NCBI RefSeq assembly: GCF_000368625.1 | Contig: NZ_KB849576.1 | Coordinates: 977,297 to 1,041,296, forward strand | Source: Acinetobacter schindleri CIP 107287 | GTDB taxonomy: Bacteria > Pseudomonadota > Gammaproteobacteria > Pseudomonadales > Moraxellaceae | Length of the DNA stretch: 64,000 bases | Direction of reading: 5' to 3' | Part shown: piece after piece, positions 37,853 to 47,495 of the stretch | Layout: each line of letters starts with the position of its first letter | How positions within the stretch are numbered: position 1 is the stretch's first letter | Translations under genes and position numbers: made by a program | The notes under the pieces: model-generated | The model's database searches: none | What the model was told of the DNA's origin: nothing | The model's input: the letters and a program-made list of their open reading frames with translations, nothing else

Positions 37853-37957
37853 TTATTTGAGCTTTATGGGTCTATGTGTCTGTGTGCTAAGGTTCATCAA
37901 CTGGTTAAAGTAGAACCAATAAAAGTTGCTAAAGTATGAATAGTTAAAGTAAGTCAT
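37853..37957 (-). CDS. Aromatic-rich leader peptide 2 (34 residues)
   Basis: A small frame from ATG 37957 to TAA 37853 with GGAG six bases before the ATG. Its beginning reads MTYFNYSYFSNFYWFYFNQ: residues 3-17 hold five Tyr, five Phe and one Trp. Such a density is not expected by chance and marks a ribosome-stalling leader that senses charged tRNA-Tyr/Phe/Trp. It lies after the terminator of the first leader and 40 bases before aroG. The tail (residues 20-34) is not aromatic. Confidence 0.82.
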   Translation of the reverse strand: MTYFNYSYFSNFYWFYFNQLMNLSTQTHRPIKLK

Positions 37958-37991
37958 GGCTGTCTCCAAAATTAGTAAATATAACAAGCAT

Positions 37992-38069
37992 AAAAAAACC
38001 TGATCAGGGTTGCCGATCAGGTATAAACTGGGTGGGCAACCTTTTACTTGCCCGAACGCATTCAGGCAA
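37992..38069 (-). terminator. Attenuator: alternative hairpins ending in a U-tract terminator
   Basis: Reading the minus strand after leader peptide 1: TTGCCTGAA-TGCG-TTCGGGCAA (38069-38048) is a 9-bp hairpin (segments 1:2); GGGCAA can instead pair with the following TTGCCC (2:3); GGTTGCC at 38041-38035 can pair with GGCAACC at 38014-38008 (3:4). The last structure is ACCTGATC-loop-GATCAGGT (38022-37998) followed by seven Ts, a standard terminator whose loop contains the GGCAACC. Pairing 3:4 would break the terminator stem, so the set can act as a switch. Confidence 0.85.
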
Positions 38070-38126
38070 TCATCTAAACTGCCAGAAATAATAATAAGCG
38101 TTTAAGTTTACAGGTTGCTTGAGCAT
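38070..38126 (-). CDS. Aromatic-rich leader peptide 1 (18 residues)
   Basis: ATG at 38126 to TGA at 38070 encodes MLKQPVNLNAYYYFWQFR. The run of Tyr-Tyr-Tyr-Phe-Trp-Gln-Phe lies immediately before the first hairpin of the attenuator, exactly where a ribosome stalled for charged tRNA would cover segment 1. The stop codon abuts the hairpin. No good ribosome binding site is visible, which is the main weakness of the call. Known attenuators of pheA, trp and related operons have this architecture. Confidence 0.82.
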   Translation of the reverse strand: MLKQPVNLNAYYYFWQFR

Positions 38127-38161
38127 GTTATGTAATTCATAAAAATGTGAATATGAAATTT

Positions 38162-38190
38162 AAAATACGCGGTATATCAGTATTTGACAA
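38162..38190 (-). promoter_or_regulatory. Predicted promoter of the aroG leader
   Basis: TTGTCA (-35) and TATTTT (-10) separated by 17 bases on the minus strand, ending about 36 bases before the first leader peptide ATG. Confidence 0.6.
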
Positions 38191-38271
38191 GTAAAAATTG
38201 TAAAAAAAATATTTATTAGTGTGGCTATTTTTATTTATCAATCCACCTATTTGTCATAGCTATACCAAAGT

Positions 38272-38306
38272 TTGACAAGATCTGAAGCTACCTCAGACCT
38301 TGTCAA
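38272..38306. other. Long inverted repeat downstream of the glycine-zipper gene
   Basis: TTGACAAGATCTGA-AGCTACC-TCAGACCTTGTCAA, 14-bp arms with one mismatch. It lies 29 bases after the stop of the 38335 gene and has no T-run; it may be its 3'-end structure. Confidence 0.65.
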
Positions 38307-38334
38307 GATTCAGTGACTCATTATTAAAGCAGAA

Positions 38335-38865
38335 TCAACGTGAAACACGGTTCCAGGCATCGCGGATCGCATATTTAGCCTGCTCCCAGTTCAAACGTGA
38401 CTCGCCTTTTACCTGTTCCCATTTGATTCTTAAATCGGATTCGGCATCTTCAAAACGGGTGTTAGCATCATAATGGGCACGATTTTCATAACCGACCTGA
38501 TACGCCGTATGATAATCACGATCATAATCCAGATCGCTATAACTTGTACGTGCTTCAGTATAATAAGGCGTATTTAATGAATTTTCACGCCAATATGCTT
38601 CTTCTTCGGTTGGGTTTACCACTTCACCTACACCATGACCCGCTAACCCGCCAACCACTGCACCGACTACGCCACCGACAGCAGTTCCAACCGGACCAGC
38701 AGCAGAACCAATTGCTGCACCTGCAGCTGCACCGCCTGCAGCACCGACACCTGTACCTACCGGATGCGCACCCGGTTCACCAGTAATTGGATCGGCATTT
38801 AAATCATCACGTACTTCTTTCGGAGAATTCTTGATTAAATCACGATCAAAATTATCATTCGACAT
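38335..38865 (-). CDS. Glycine-zipper protein of unknown function
   Basis: A 176-residue protein without a signal peptide. Residues about 32-80 are a Gly/Ala/Val-rich zipper (GTGVGAAGGAAAGAAIGSAAG, then GTAVGGVVGAVVGGLAGHG), long enough for a helical hairpin in a membrane. The C-terminal part is acidic and aromatic, with two short alike units, IKWEQVKGESRL and LNWEQAKYAIRDAW, resembling CsbD-type stress proteins. It may be a stress-induced membrane-associated protein; no firm family is claimed. Confidence 0.8.
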   Translation of the reverse strand: MSNDNFDRDLIKNSPKEVRDDLNADPITGEPGAHPVGTGVGAAGGAAAGAAIGSAAGPVGTAVGGVVGAVVGGLAGHGVGEVVNPTEEEAYWRENSLNTPYYTEARTSYSDLDYDRDYHTAYQVGYENRAHYDANTRFEDAESDLRIKWEQVKGESRLNWEQAKYAIRDAWNRVSR

Positions 38866-39028
38866 AGAGTTTATCCTTATTGTTGAAAATGGTTTTCTTA
38901 ACGCATATCAATATGCTTTCATCACTATAAAGCTTTGAACTAAAATGACTTTAGAAGGCTTGTGCGGATTCAGTTAAGCTCTGTGAGGGTTTAAGAGGCA
39001 AATGTATCCAATTTAAAATAAATAAACA

Positions 39029-39058
39029 TAAAAAAGACCGGTATTTACCGGTCTTTTA
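39029..39058 (-). terminator. Terminator after frmA
   Basis: AAAAGACCGGTA-TT-TACCGGTCTTTT, perfectly symmetric, with extra Ts on the minus strand, 12 bases after the frmA stop. Confidence 0.92.
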
Positions 39059-39070
39059 AAATTAATCCGC

Positions 39071-40183
<1,113 letters not shown>

Positions 40184-40306
40184 TTAAAACTATCCTTTGT
40201 TTGCTGATTTAACAGATGACTAACAGTAACCTCTTTCTATTCTGAGATTCAACCATTAACATCCTTAATATGGGAAGAATAAAGCCAAATAATTAATGGA
40301 AACTCA

Positions 40307-41863
40307 ATGACTCACCGAACTAAAATACTTTGTATCAGTTTTATTAGCTTATCCATTTTTTTGACAGGCTGTGAGTTAGATCCAAACACATCGACTAAAG
40401 CAAAAATTACACCGGTACAATCCCAGCACTGGATTCAAAAAACCGAAGCCCGGGAAAATGTTCAGGAAGGTTTAACCGCTTATTTACCGCTATATGACGG
40501 TTTCATGAGTATTGCAGCACGGCTACACCTAATCAATCACGCCAAGCATCATCTTGATTTGCAATATTATATCTGGAACGATGATTTTATTGGCAATCTG
40601 GTATTGTCCCAGTTGCTGAATGCCGCCGATCGCGGAGTTAAAGTCCGGCTATTAATTGATGACCAGAATGGTACTCAGCTGGATGATAAACTGCTTGCGC
40701 TGAGCCAACATCCTAATATCGAAACCAAATTATTTAATCCTTATAAATTTCGTCACTTTCGCGCCCTAGATTATGGGCTGCGTTTAAAGAAAGTGAATCA
40801 CCGTATGCACAATAAATTGATCATTGCCGATGGCAGTGTGGCTGTCACCGGTGGCCGTAATATCAGCAGTGAATATTTTGAAGCCAGCAATGATTTTCAG
40901 TTTACCGATGTCGATATTTTCTTTGCCGGCAATGCGGTCACAGATGCCAACCAGTCTTTTATCGACTTCTGGAATGATACGCTGAGTTATGATATCCAGC
41001 AGATCTTAGAGGAAAGGTCTAAACCGGATGATTTGGTTGAATTAAGAAAATTATTTGCTCAAACCCGTTTGGATGCCAAGGAAACCCAGCGTCGCGTCAA
41101 TATTGCCGAGCAACAAATTGCCAAACAATTACAGTCACAACCTGTGCAATGGGCCAGTGCGCACTTTGTTGCCGATTCCCCCAGAAAAGCACGTCACACG
41201 ATAAATGATGAAGACTTCATCTATACCCAGATGTTAGATCTGATGGGTGAACCAAAAAATCAGTTAGACCTGGTGTCTTCCTATTTTGTTCCCACCCAAT
41301 GGGGAACGGATTATCTGAGCAAGCGTGCCCGAAATGGCTTGAAAATTCGGGTAGTCACTAACTCATTTTTGGCGAATGATGTGCCTGTGGTACATGCCTA
41401 CTATCAGCAATACCGTAATCAATTGCTCAAAAATGGTATAGAAATCTGGGAATTTAAACCTTATATCGAACGTCGGGAACGTACCTGGTATGAAAAAATG
41501 ACAGGTAATGTGATTCCAGCTAAAAATAAAAACAGCTCCAGCCTGCATGCCAAGTTTTTCCATGCGGATGGCAAAGTCTTTATCGGCTCTTTTAACTTTG
41601 ATCCCCGTTCAGCACGCCTGAATACTGAAGTCGGACTGGTGATCGAATCAGAGAAACTTCAAAATGAAATTGCAGCATCGTTAGATAAATATCTGCCACG
41701 TATTGCTTATCAACTTAAGCTGAATGATAAAGGGGAAATTATCTGGCTGGACCAACAGAAAGACGGAAAAATTTTAAAATTTACCCATGATCCTGAAACA
41801 ACCCGATTCCAGCGTTTTATGATGCATTTGGTCACGACTTTTCCGGCTGAATGGGCAATGTAA
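40307..41863 (+). CDS. Phospholipase D-family lipoprotein (cardiolipin synthase C-like)
   Basis: A 518-residue protein with a lipoprotein signal ending in LTGC (about residue 22). Two HKD motifs are present: HRMHNKLIIADGSVAVTGGRN and SLHAKFFHADGKVFIGSFNFD, the pair needed for phosphatidyl transfer. Size and layout match ClsC/YmdC-type proteins that make cardiolipin from phosphatidylglycerol and phosphatidylethanolamine. It is divergent from frmA and stands alone. Confidence 0.88.
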   Translation: MTHRTKILCISFISLSIFLTGCELDPNTSTKAKITPVQSQHWIQKTEARENVQEGLTAYLPLYDGFMSIAARLHLINHAKHHLDLQYYIWNDDFIGNLVLSQLLNAADRGVKVRLLIDDQNGTQLDDKLLALSQHPNIETKLFNPYKFRHFRALDYGLRLKKVNHRMHNKLIIADGSVAVTGGRNISSEYFEASNDFQFTDVDIFFAGNAVTDANQSFIDFWNDTLSYDIQQILEERSKPDDLVELRKLFAQTRLDAKETQRRVNIAEQQIAKQLQSQPVQWASAHFVADSPRKARHTINDEDFIYTQMLDLMGEPKNQLDLVSSYFVPTQWGTDYLSKRARNGLKIRVVTNSFLANDVPVVHAYYQQYRNQLLKNGIEIWEFKPYIERRERTWYEKMTGNVIPAKNKNSSSLHAKFFHADGKVFIGSFNFDPRSARLNTEVGLVIESEKLQNEIAASLDKYLPRIAYQLKLNDKGEIIWLDQQKDGKILKFTHDPETTRFQRFMMHLVTTFPAEWAM

Positions 41864-42049
41864 TGACAAACAGATGACAAAATTGAATTTCCACCTCATT
41901 TTAGAGATTGTTAATTTTAGGATTAATTGAAAATCGTGCAGGTTTTAGACGTTTATTCGATCAATGCTGTCATGATCTGTACCACAGCTCTAGATTGCCT
42001 TAAAATTACACTTTTCCAGTTTTATGCGAAGTTTTTTCGCCACACTCCC

Positions 42050-42487
42050 ATGCAATTTTTTGATTTAAGCCGCCAGTTTAAGTTAAGTGATATCCTCACA
42101 CCAAACAAAACCCTTCAAGAATTATCCGCTCAGGAATGGTTTCTCGCCAAAATCCGTGTAGAGCATGATTGTATTTCTGATACAGAAGTGATTGAAGGTC
42201 AGGTTATCATCCAGTCCAATGAAAATATCCAGATTGAAATGGAATGGCTGATTCAGGATTCTGGCTATGATCTGCAGGTGCTCTTTAAAGGTGTAGAAAC
42301 TGAAGTCAATGAAGAAACTTTGGTCGTCGTCAAAGGTGCGAAACTGGTTGATGAGCAGCAACAATTACTATCTTCACAAGCTTTGAGTTTATGGATCGAT
42401 GGCACGCTGTTGCCTTTATTACCGAATATTCGTCGTGAAATTAAATCTCGTTTAAATCTTTGGGATTATGTGGAATATGATGGTTAA
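42050..42487 (+). CDS. Unknown small protein
   Basis: I do not recognise a family. From ATG 42050 the protein has 145 residues, acidic and soluble, beginning MQFFDLSRQFKLSDIL and ending in IRREIKSRLNLWDYVEYDG. The open frame extends to a TTG at 41927 (186 residues) but the extra part looks like untranslated sequence, so the start is uncertain. A strong terminator follows, supporting a real gene. Confidence 0.6.
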   Translation: MQFFDLSRQFKLSDILTPNKTLQELSAQEWFLAKIRVEHDCISDTEVIEGQVIIQSNENIQIEMEWLIQDSGYDLQVLFKGVETEVNEETLVVVKGAKLVDEQQQLLSSQALSLWIDGTLLPLLPNIRREIKSRLNLWDYVEYDG

Positions 42488-42513
42488 TATTTAAAGCCAT
42501 CACTAAAACATTT

Positions 42514-42538
42514 AAGGGCGATTCAATCGCCTTTTTTA
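42514..42538 (+). terminator. Terminator after the 42050 gene
   Basis: AAGGGCGAT-TCA-ATCGCCTT followed by six Ts. Confidence 0.9.
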
Positions 42539-42642
42539 TTTTAAAATTTCTATAGAGATGAATGGTAAGTCGTAATGTCTCGGCAATTTTATATATGCTC
42601 TATGCTATGTTAATGAAAATAATAAAAAATGAAGATAACCTT

Positions 42643-43140
42643 ATGATGGTAAATATTCAGCCTCAAGATTGGCTTAAGATCCGGAATGTCTTTGCTGATG
42701 CCCAGCGTGCTGCCATGCACTGCTCGGTATCTACAATCACCTCTGATGGATTTCCTACAAGCAGTCCCATCGGCACTTTATTTTTACATGAATATAAACC
42801 CACAGGCTTTTTCTTTGACCGCTACTGTACCAGCCTGAAACAGAACCTTCCACATAGTTCGAAAGCGTGTATTCAAGCAGTAAATAGTAGCCAGTCATTT
42901 TGGCTAAAATCTTTAATGAGCGGTAAATTTAGCAGTTATCCAGGAGTACGTTTATATGCGGAAATCAGTGAACTGCGACCTGCAACTGAAACTGAACTGG
43001 AGCTGGTCCATCGTAGAATAAAACTATTAAGATGGACCAAAGGCAGCCGCCTGATCTGGTCTGACTTTAGCCATGTTCGGGATTTTCAGGCGCATGGTTT
43101 TAAATGGGTGGAATATCCACAAATGATGCCGGATACATAG
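42643..43140 (+). CDS. Split-barrel flavin-binding protein (pyridoxamine phosphate oxidase-like)
   Basis: A 165-residue protein from ATG 42643. The N-terminal strand pattern CSVSTITSDGFPTSSPIGTLFL and the later FDRYCTSLKQNLPHSSKACIQAV and GVRLYAEISEL fit the PNPOx-like split barrel that binds FMN or F420. The frame reaches back to 42562, where another ATG stands; the shorter form fits the fold. Substrate is unknown. Confidence 0.72.
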   Translation: MMVNIQPQDWLKIRNVFADAQRAAMHCSVSTITSDGFPTSSPIGTLFLHEYKPTGFFFDRYCTSLKQNLPHSSKACIQAVNSSQSFWLKSLMSGKFSSYPGVRLYAEISELRPATETELELVHRRIKLLRWTKGSRLIWSDFSHVRDFQAHGFKWVEYPQMMPDT

Positions 43141-43283
43141 ATTTAATACTTACTATTAGTTGGTAATTAACTATAAATATGCATGCATTTTATTTTCTTA
43201 ATCCCAAAATGAAATATGTGCTTCAATCAAGATAGATTTAACGTAAACAGTATAAGTATTGCATTCACCTTTATTGCTAAAAC

Positions 43284-43868
43284 CTAAATCAGTCCAGCAT
43301 CTCTAAACAATTGCCGATAGGCTTCCGCCTTTTTCTCCAAAGCCAATGGATAGGCTCGTGATGATGATGGCATTCGATAGAGTTTTAGTTCACGTCCAGC
43401 AAAATGTGCTTTACTCGGCTGCCCGATAGCAGGTTTTTCTGTGCCTTCAGGCATGGATAGCATCAGGGTTTCGGTCGCTTTATCGCCTGTGGTCATAATG
43501 CTATGACATAAAGGCATCTGAACAAGCAGTTTGTTGAGGTCAGTTGGCGTAACAATTTCCAGAAATTTATCTGAAGCATTCCCTTTCAATCGCCGGATCT
43601 GATACGCCGTATCAAAAATCGCAATACCTTTTTCCAGCAAAAATTCCCGAATCAGCATCTCCTGAAAATTCTTATTGGCAATATCCAGAAAGTAATCTTT
43701 ATTATGAAAGAAAATTAAACCAAATATCCGCCACATATCATTTTGATAATTTGGATAATAGAAACGCATTTTCCAACGTGTTTCTGGTGGCGGAAAACTG
43801 CCCATCATCAGAAGTTTGGAATTTTCCGGTAAAAAAGGTTCTAGAGGATGGGTTTCAATATCCGACAT
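43284..43868 (-). CDS. Uracil-DNA glycosylase superfamily protein
   Basis: A 194-residue protein with UDG-fold motifs: LLMMGSFPPPETRWKMRFYYPNYQNDMWRIFG at residues about 19-50, where GSFPP and the Tyr-Tyr...Asn-x-x-Trp pattern resemble motif 1 of family 6 (hypoxanthine) glycosylases, and a later RMPSSSRAYP that may be motif 2. Known members excise deaminated bases. Activity here is inference. It starts 36 bases downstream of the end of the SGNH gene on the same strand. Confidence 0.75.
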   Translation of the reverse strand: MSDIETHPLEPFLPENSKLLMMGSFPPPETRWKMRFYYPNYQNDMWRIFGLIFFHNKDYFLDIANKNFQEMLIREFLLEKGIAIFDTAYQIRRLKGNASDKFLEIVTPTDLNKLLVQMPLCHSIMTTGDKATETLMLSMPEGTEKPAIGQPSKAHFAGRELKLYRMPSSSRAYPLALEKKAEAYRQLFRDAGLI

Positions 43869-43903
43869 AAAATTCCACTAAATTAGTGTATAGAAATTCT
43901 ATT

Positions 43904-44614
43904 CTAAAATTTTTGGCGGATTTTTGTAGCAACTTCCTGTCCCCAAAGCGTATAAACTTCTTTACTCGGGTGAAAACCGTCTTTGGCCATTTCCAGATTG
44001 AGTGCCTGATATTGTTTGATATCGTACTCAATCCACTGCATATTGGCTTTCTTGCTGACAAATTTCTCCAGCTCAGAGTTCATGGCTTTGGCATAATGAC
44101 CAAATAACCAAGCTAATGGATTTGGTAAAGCCGGGAACATGTTCATTGGTGGAACACCGGCCGCGATAATTAACTCAGGACTAAAGCGACTTTCAATCGC
44201 CTGATAAAGTTTCTGCTGCTTTTTAATCCACACATCTGCGGGTATCAGCTTGGTAACATCATTTACACCGACTGAAGTCACTACAACATCATAGTGTTCA
44301 GCCGGAATTTTTTCTAATACGCGAATGACGTTGGAAGTCGCATCTCCCGTTTTCGCCTGAAGTTTCCAGCGAATCTGATAATCTTGCTGGAGCTGACTTA
44401 AGATTGCCCCAGTTAATGCGTCTTCTTGATGATCTACCCCGACACCGGCTGCTGCCGAATCTCCAACAATCAGGATGGATAAAGGTTTCCCTTGCCCAAT
44501 CAAACCTTCGCGTTCCCCAGCAGGTTCTGGTAATCGTAGCGTTTTTTTCTTGACGCGATTACCCTGGATGACTAGAGCAGGTATTAAGGCAATCGTAGCA
44601 GCTTTGAGCAACAT
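43904..44614 (-). CDS. SGNH/GDSL-family hydrolase
   Basis: A 236-residue esterase-like protein. Block I is ILIVGDSAAAGVGVD with the nucleophile Ser, block III is VVTSVGVNDVTKL, and block V is DGFHPSKEVY with Asp and His. The first 20 residues are hydrophobic and may anchor or export it (MLLKAATIALIPALVIQG). Substrate is unknown, likely an acyl ester. Confidence 0.88.
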   Translation of the reverse strand: MLLKAATIALIPALVIQGNRVKKKTLRLPEPAGEREGLIGQGKPLSILIVGDSAAAGVGVDHQEDALTGAILSQLQQDYQIRWKLQAKTGDATSNVIRVLEKIPAEHYDVVVTSVGVNDVTKLIPADVWIKKQQKLYQAIESRFSPELIIAAGVPPMNMFPALPNPLAWLFGHYAKAMNSELEKFVSKKANMQWIEYDIKQYQALNLEMAKDGFHPSKEVYTLWGQEVATKIRQKF

Positions 44615-44885
44615 AATGGATTAATTTATATAAGGATAGGATTAATTTTACCCCAGTTTATAATCTTCAAGTAACAACTTAATAGTCACTTTTTATGAAT
44701 ATTCACATATTTATATTTCTATCCATTTCTATGCCTTGTCCCCTAATAATGGCTGTAGTATTTTAAAAAAGTATTCGCCATTATTATAAAAAACAATTAA
44801 TAATCAAAAAATTAAAACACAATATCAATATATACCGCTTAAAATTCTTCTTAATAATTCTGTATTAAAATTAAAGTATAGAAAT
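44615..44885. other. AT-rich spacer
   Basis: Together with the terminator at 44886 this makes 313 bases without a gene. It is very AT-rich, with no frame or inverted repeat of note. Confidence 0.5.
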
Positions 44886-44911
44886 AAAAAAATCCCGCTT
44901 ATAGCAGGATT
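44886..44911 (-). terminator. Terminator after the desaturase gene
   Basis: On the minus strand AATCCTGC-TATAA-GCGGGATT (one G-U pair) is followed by a seven-T run broken by nothing. Confidence 0.85.
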
Positions 44912-44927
44912 TTACTTCATTATTATT

Positions 44928-45989
44928 TTACTTAGCTTTGATTTCATTCCAGCGATTTAAACGACGGAATGTTCCAATATCATTAAAGCGCACACCTACT
45001 TCTTTCATGACTTTATGTGCGGTCTTGGCAGTCATATGACGGATATAAAATGGCTCTTTTACGACAAAATGATGGATCGCATGTGTTGCACCAAAGTTAA
45101 AGCAGAATAGCTGAAATGGCATCATCCACCATGGGTTCAAGACTTGGGTTTGTTTGATTACATCACGCGGGTCAATATCGCCGTAATAATGCATATTTGA
45201 ACTGACAAACTGTAAACTAAAAGAACGGATAAAGTTGGGAAGCACCCAAATGACTGCCATTAAATTAACCCATGGCATGGCCTCGATTATGCTTTGTGAC
45301 CACAGCATTTCATAACCAAACATGGGTACGATCGCATTGGAAATATGAAATACTGCAAATACATAACACAAACCGTAGTAAACAATACTTAAAGGCAAAA
45401 AGCCAAGCAGCTGTGAAATTTGTGCAATTTTACGTTCTTTTTCAGGCTGCTTTTCCAGAAACAGGTGGATCATTTTGAACATCTGAAATGGCCGCAGATA
45501 GACTGACATCAACTGGTCACTGATCACTAAAATACGTCGAGTCCCCCACGGCATACCATTACTGATACCACGTTCTTCCAAGTCACTTTCAGTCCCTGAA
45601 TATTTATGATGATGTAGATGCAGGCGACGACGTGCCCACGGACTGATCGTATTCGGACGTGCCAACCATACCAAAGCCAGCATTAAATGATGTGCCCATG
45701 GCATTTTTTTGAAATACATGTAATGGATCAAATCATGTTCCAATTCATGTGTTAAGGATGCAAATATGGCAATCAGTGGAATGGTGATCCATGCGGTCAG
45801 ATATCCATAATAAAAGGCCAACGCAGATATAATCATGCCTGACCAGGCAAAAGTCAGAATACTCGCACCAATGAAATTTTGATGTTTCAGGATGGGATAT
45901 CGTGCTCGCAGGTCCTCGCCAGCCTGCATGACCACAGTTCTGACTTTGGCAATCCGCTGCTGACTGGTCATATCCGAGGATGAAGACAT
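44928..45989 (-). CDS. Membrane fatty-acid desaturase
   Basis: A 353-residue membrane di-iron desaturase or hydroxylase. The histidine boxes are HELEHDLIHYMYF, RRLHLHHHKYSG and THAIHHFVVKEP, separated by hydrophobic spans. This class introduces a double bond in acyl chains or works on related lipids; the exact position cannot be read from sequence. It is monocistronic, with a terminator behind and an AT-rich spacer ahead. Confidence 0.88.
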   Translation of the reverse strand: MSSSSDMTSQQRIAKVRTVVMQAGEDLRARYPILKHQNFIGASILTFAWSGMIISALAFYYGYLTAWITIPLIAIFASLTHELEHDLIHYMYFKKMPWAHHLMLALVWLARPNTISPWARRRLHLHHHKYSGTESDLEERGISNGMPWGTRRILVISDQLMSVYLRPFQMFKMIHLFLEKQPEKERKIAQISQLLGFLPLSIVYYGLCYVFAVFHISNAIVPMFGYEMLWSQSIIEAMPWVNLMAVIWVLPNFIRSFSLQFVSSNMHYYGDIDPRDVIKQTQVLNPWWMMPFQLFCFNFGATHAIHHFVVKEPFYIRHMTAKTAHKVMKEVGVRFNDIGTFRRLNRWNEIKAK

Positions 45990-46447
45990 ATGTACAACCT
46001 TTAATTTATGGACAGGTGTACATTAAAGGAAAATACGGAAAATAAAAGTTAATATTTCTGGTTTTAAAAGCAAGATGTTTAGAAAAAAAGCAGTTGTTAC
46101 AAAATAAATTTTAATTCAATAAAATTGTATTTTATTTAAGCATTCTATTTTTTAAAATTGAGTAAATATACTAATCTTTAAGGAGATATCTATTTTATAA
46201 ACTATGATTTCAAAGATCAGATAGCCTGCCAAAAGAGTTAAAGCTTTATAATTTCTCACTACTATTGTAAGGCTTCGGTCAAAAAAATAAGCGTTTAACA
46301 TATAGAACAAAAAGTTTTCTACTATAATCCTTTAAGCTATCAGAAAGAATTTAACAATATATTGATATTTAAAGAAAAATATAGAAAATTTCATATAGCA
46401 TACATAATATTAATTTTAGAAGGACGGAGAGAACCTTTATAAATATG
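45990..46447. other. AT-rich intergenic region before the SMR operon
   Basis: 458 bases of about three-quarters AT with no credible frame. It lies between divergent genes and opens the AT-rich accessory stretch that runs to the insertion sequence. No tRNA or integrase scar was seen. Confidence 0.55.
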
Positions 46448-46495
46448 TTGTACAAAAAACATTATTTTCTTAACATACCTGTCGGTTGGTATGTT
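46448..46495 (+). promoter_or_regulatory. Promoter and palindromic operator of the SMR/TetR operon
   Basis: TTGTAC (46448-46453) and TAACAT (46471-46476) are spaced by 17 bases. A perfect 8-8-8 dyad AACATACC-N8-GGTATGTT covers 46472-46495, overlapping the -10. This is the shape of a TetR-family operator, and a TetR gene lies in the same operon, so autorepression is likely. Confidence 0.82.
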
Positions 46496-46513
46496 GAATA
46501 TGAAGGTGTTGAA

Positions 46514-46858
46514 ATGAATGCTCTTCTTTTAGCCTATGGCTTATTAGGATTGGCTATAATTACAGAAGTCATAGGTAGTACTTTTTTAGTTAAATCAGAA
46601 GGTTTCTCAAAACTATTTCCAAGTATTATGGTGGTAGTTTTATTTAGTATAGCTTTCTACCTGTTATCGCAAGTAATCAAGACGATTCCATTAGGCATTG
46701 CATATGCAATATGGGGAGGAGTAGGTATTGTTTTAACAGCAATAGTTGGCTACGTTCTATTCAAGCAGACTTTAGATGGTCCAGCATTACTTGGTATTGC
46801 TTTGATCGTATCTGGAGTCGCCATTATCAACCTATTCTCTCAATCCACAGGTCATTAA
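46514..46858 (+). CDS. Small multidrug resistance (SMR) efflux protein
   Basis: A 114-residue four-span exporter. The essential membrane glutamate is Glu18 in LAIITEVIGSTFL, and GIAYAIWGGVGIV and the C-terminal helix pair match EmrE/QacE-type proteins. The frame runs back to 46445, but the operator and -10 lie inside that extension and AAGGTG precedes the ATG at 46514, so the short form is right. It would expel quaternary ammonium compounds or similar cations by proton exchange. The TetR gene starts directly after its stop. Confidence 0.9.
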   Translation: MNALLLAYGLLGLAIITEVIGSTFLVKSEGFSKLFPSIMVVVLFSIAFYLLSQVIKTIPLGIAYAIWGGVGIVLTAIVGYVLFKQTLDGPALLGIALIVSGVAIINLFSQSTGH

Positions 46859-47416
46859 GTGAAAAAAATGCAACAACCTAAGAAACAACCTGAACTTATT
46901 CGAAAACGTATTATTGAACAAGCCATTATATTAGCTTCTGAAAATGGTACTCAGGCTGTTTCTATTCAGAATGTTGCAAATGGTGTGGGAGTTACAAAAG
47001 GCGGAGTTTTTCATCATTTCGCCAATAAAAATATTTTAGTTGACGCAATGATTTCTGAAATTATCCTGCACCTTGATCAAGCGGTAGAAAGCTTAATTGC
47101 AGAAGATGATACTGAATATGGAAAGTTTACCCGCGCATATATACAGAGTGCTTTCATGACATGTATAGATGGCTTGGTGTCTCCTTGGACAGCTTTAACT
47201 AAAACAATGATCAGTGATCCAACATTCAATAAAAAGTTTGGGATATGGTTTAAAGAAAAATTAAAGCAATATTCAGAGACTGATAATTATATAGAACTGG
47301 AGTTTATTCGCTTAGCAACTGATGGTTTATGGCTTCAAACCGTAACAGACATAATCGATGAACAAAACTCATTACATTACAAGGATGAACTAATAAAAAG
47401 AACCTATTTAATATAA
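46859..47416 (+). CDS. TetR-family regulator of the SMR gene
   Basis: A 185-residue repressor with the TetR helix-turn-helix (AVSIQNVANGVGVTKGGVFHHFANKN). It starts with GTG immediately after the SMR stop codon (an ATG three codons in is an alternative), so the two are translationally coupled. It most likely binds the dyad at 46472-46495 and is released by SMR substrates, as in similar efflux pairs. Confidence 0.88.
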   Translation: MKKMQQPKKQPELIRKRIIEQAIILASENGTQAVSIQNVANGVGVTKGGVFHHFANKNILVDAMISEIILHLDQAVESLIAEDDTEYGKFTRAYIQSAFMTCIDGLVSPWTALTKTMISDPTFNKKFGIWFKEKLKQYSETDNYIELEFIRLATDGLWLQTVTDIIDEQNSLHYKDELIKRTYLI

Positions 47417-47495
47417 GGGCGGCTATACAAAATTCAAAATAAATGCAGCAAAAACTACGGTTTTAATCTTATTTTTTTGATTTCTTATAAGAGTG

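Noticed and set aside
41927..42049. TTG-started extension of the 42050 gene
   Set aside because: The extra residues look like translated noncoding sequence and no ribosome site precedes the TTG; kept only as an alternative.
46445..46513. Longer N-terminus for the SMR protein
   Set aside because: The extra 23 codons contain the -10 hexamer and the operator dyad, and the short form has a ribosome site and family length.
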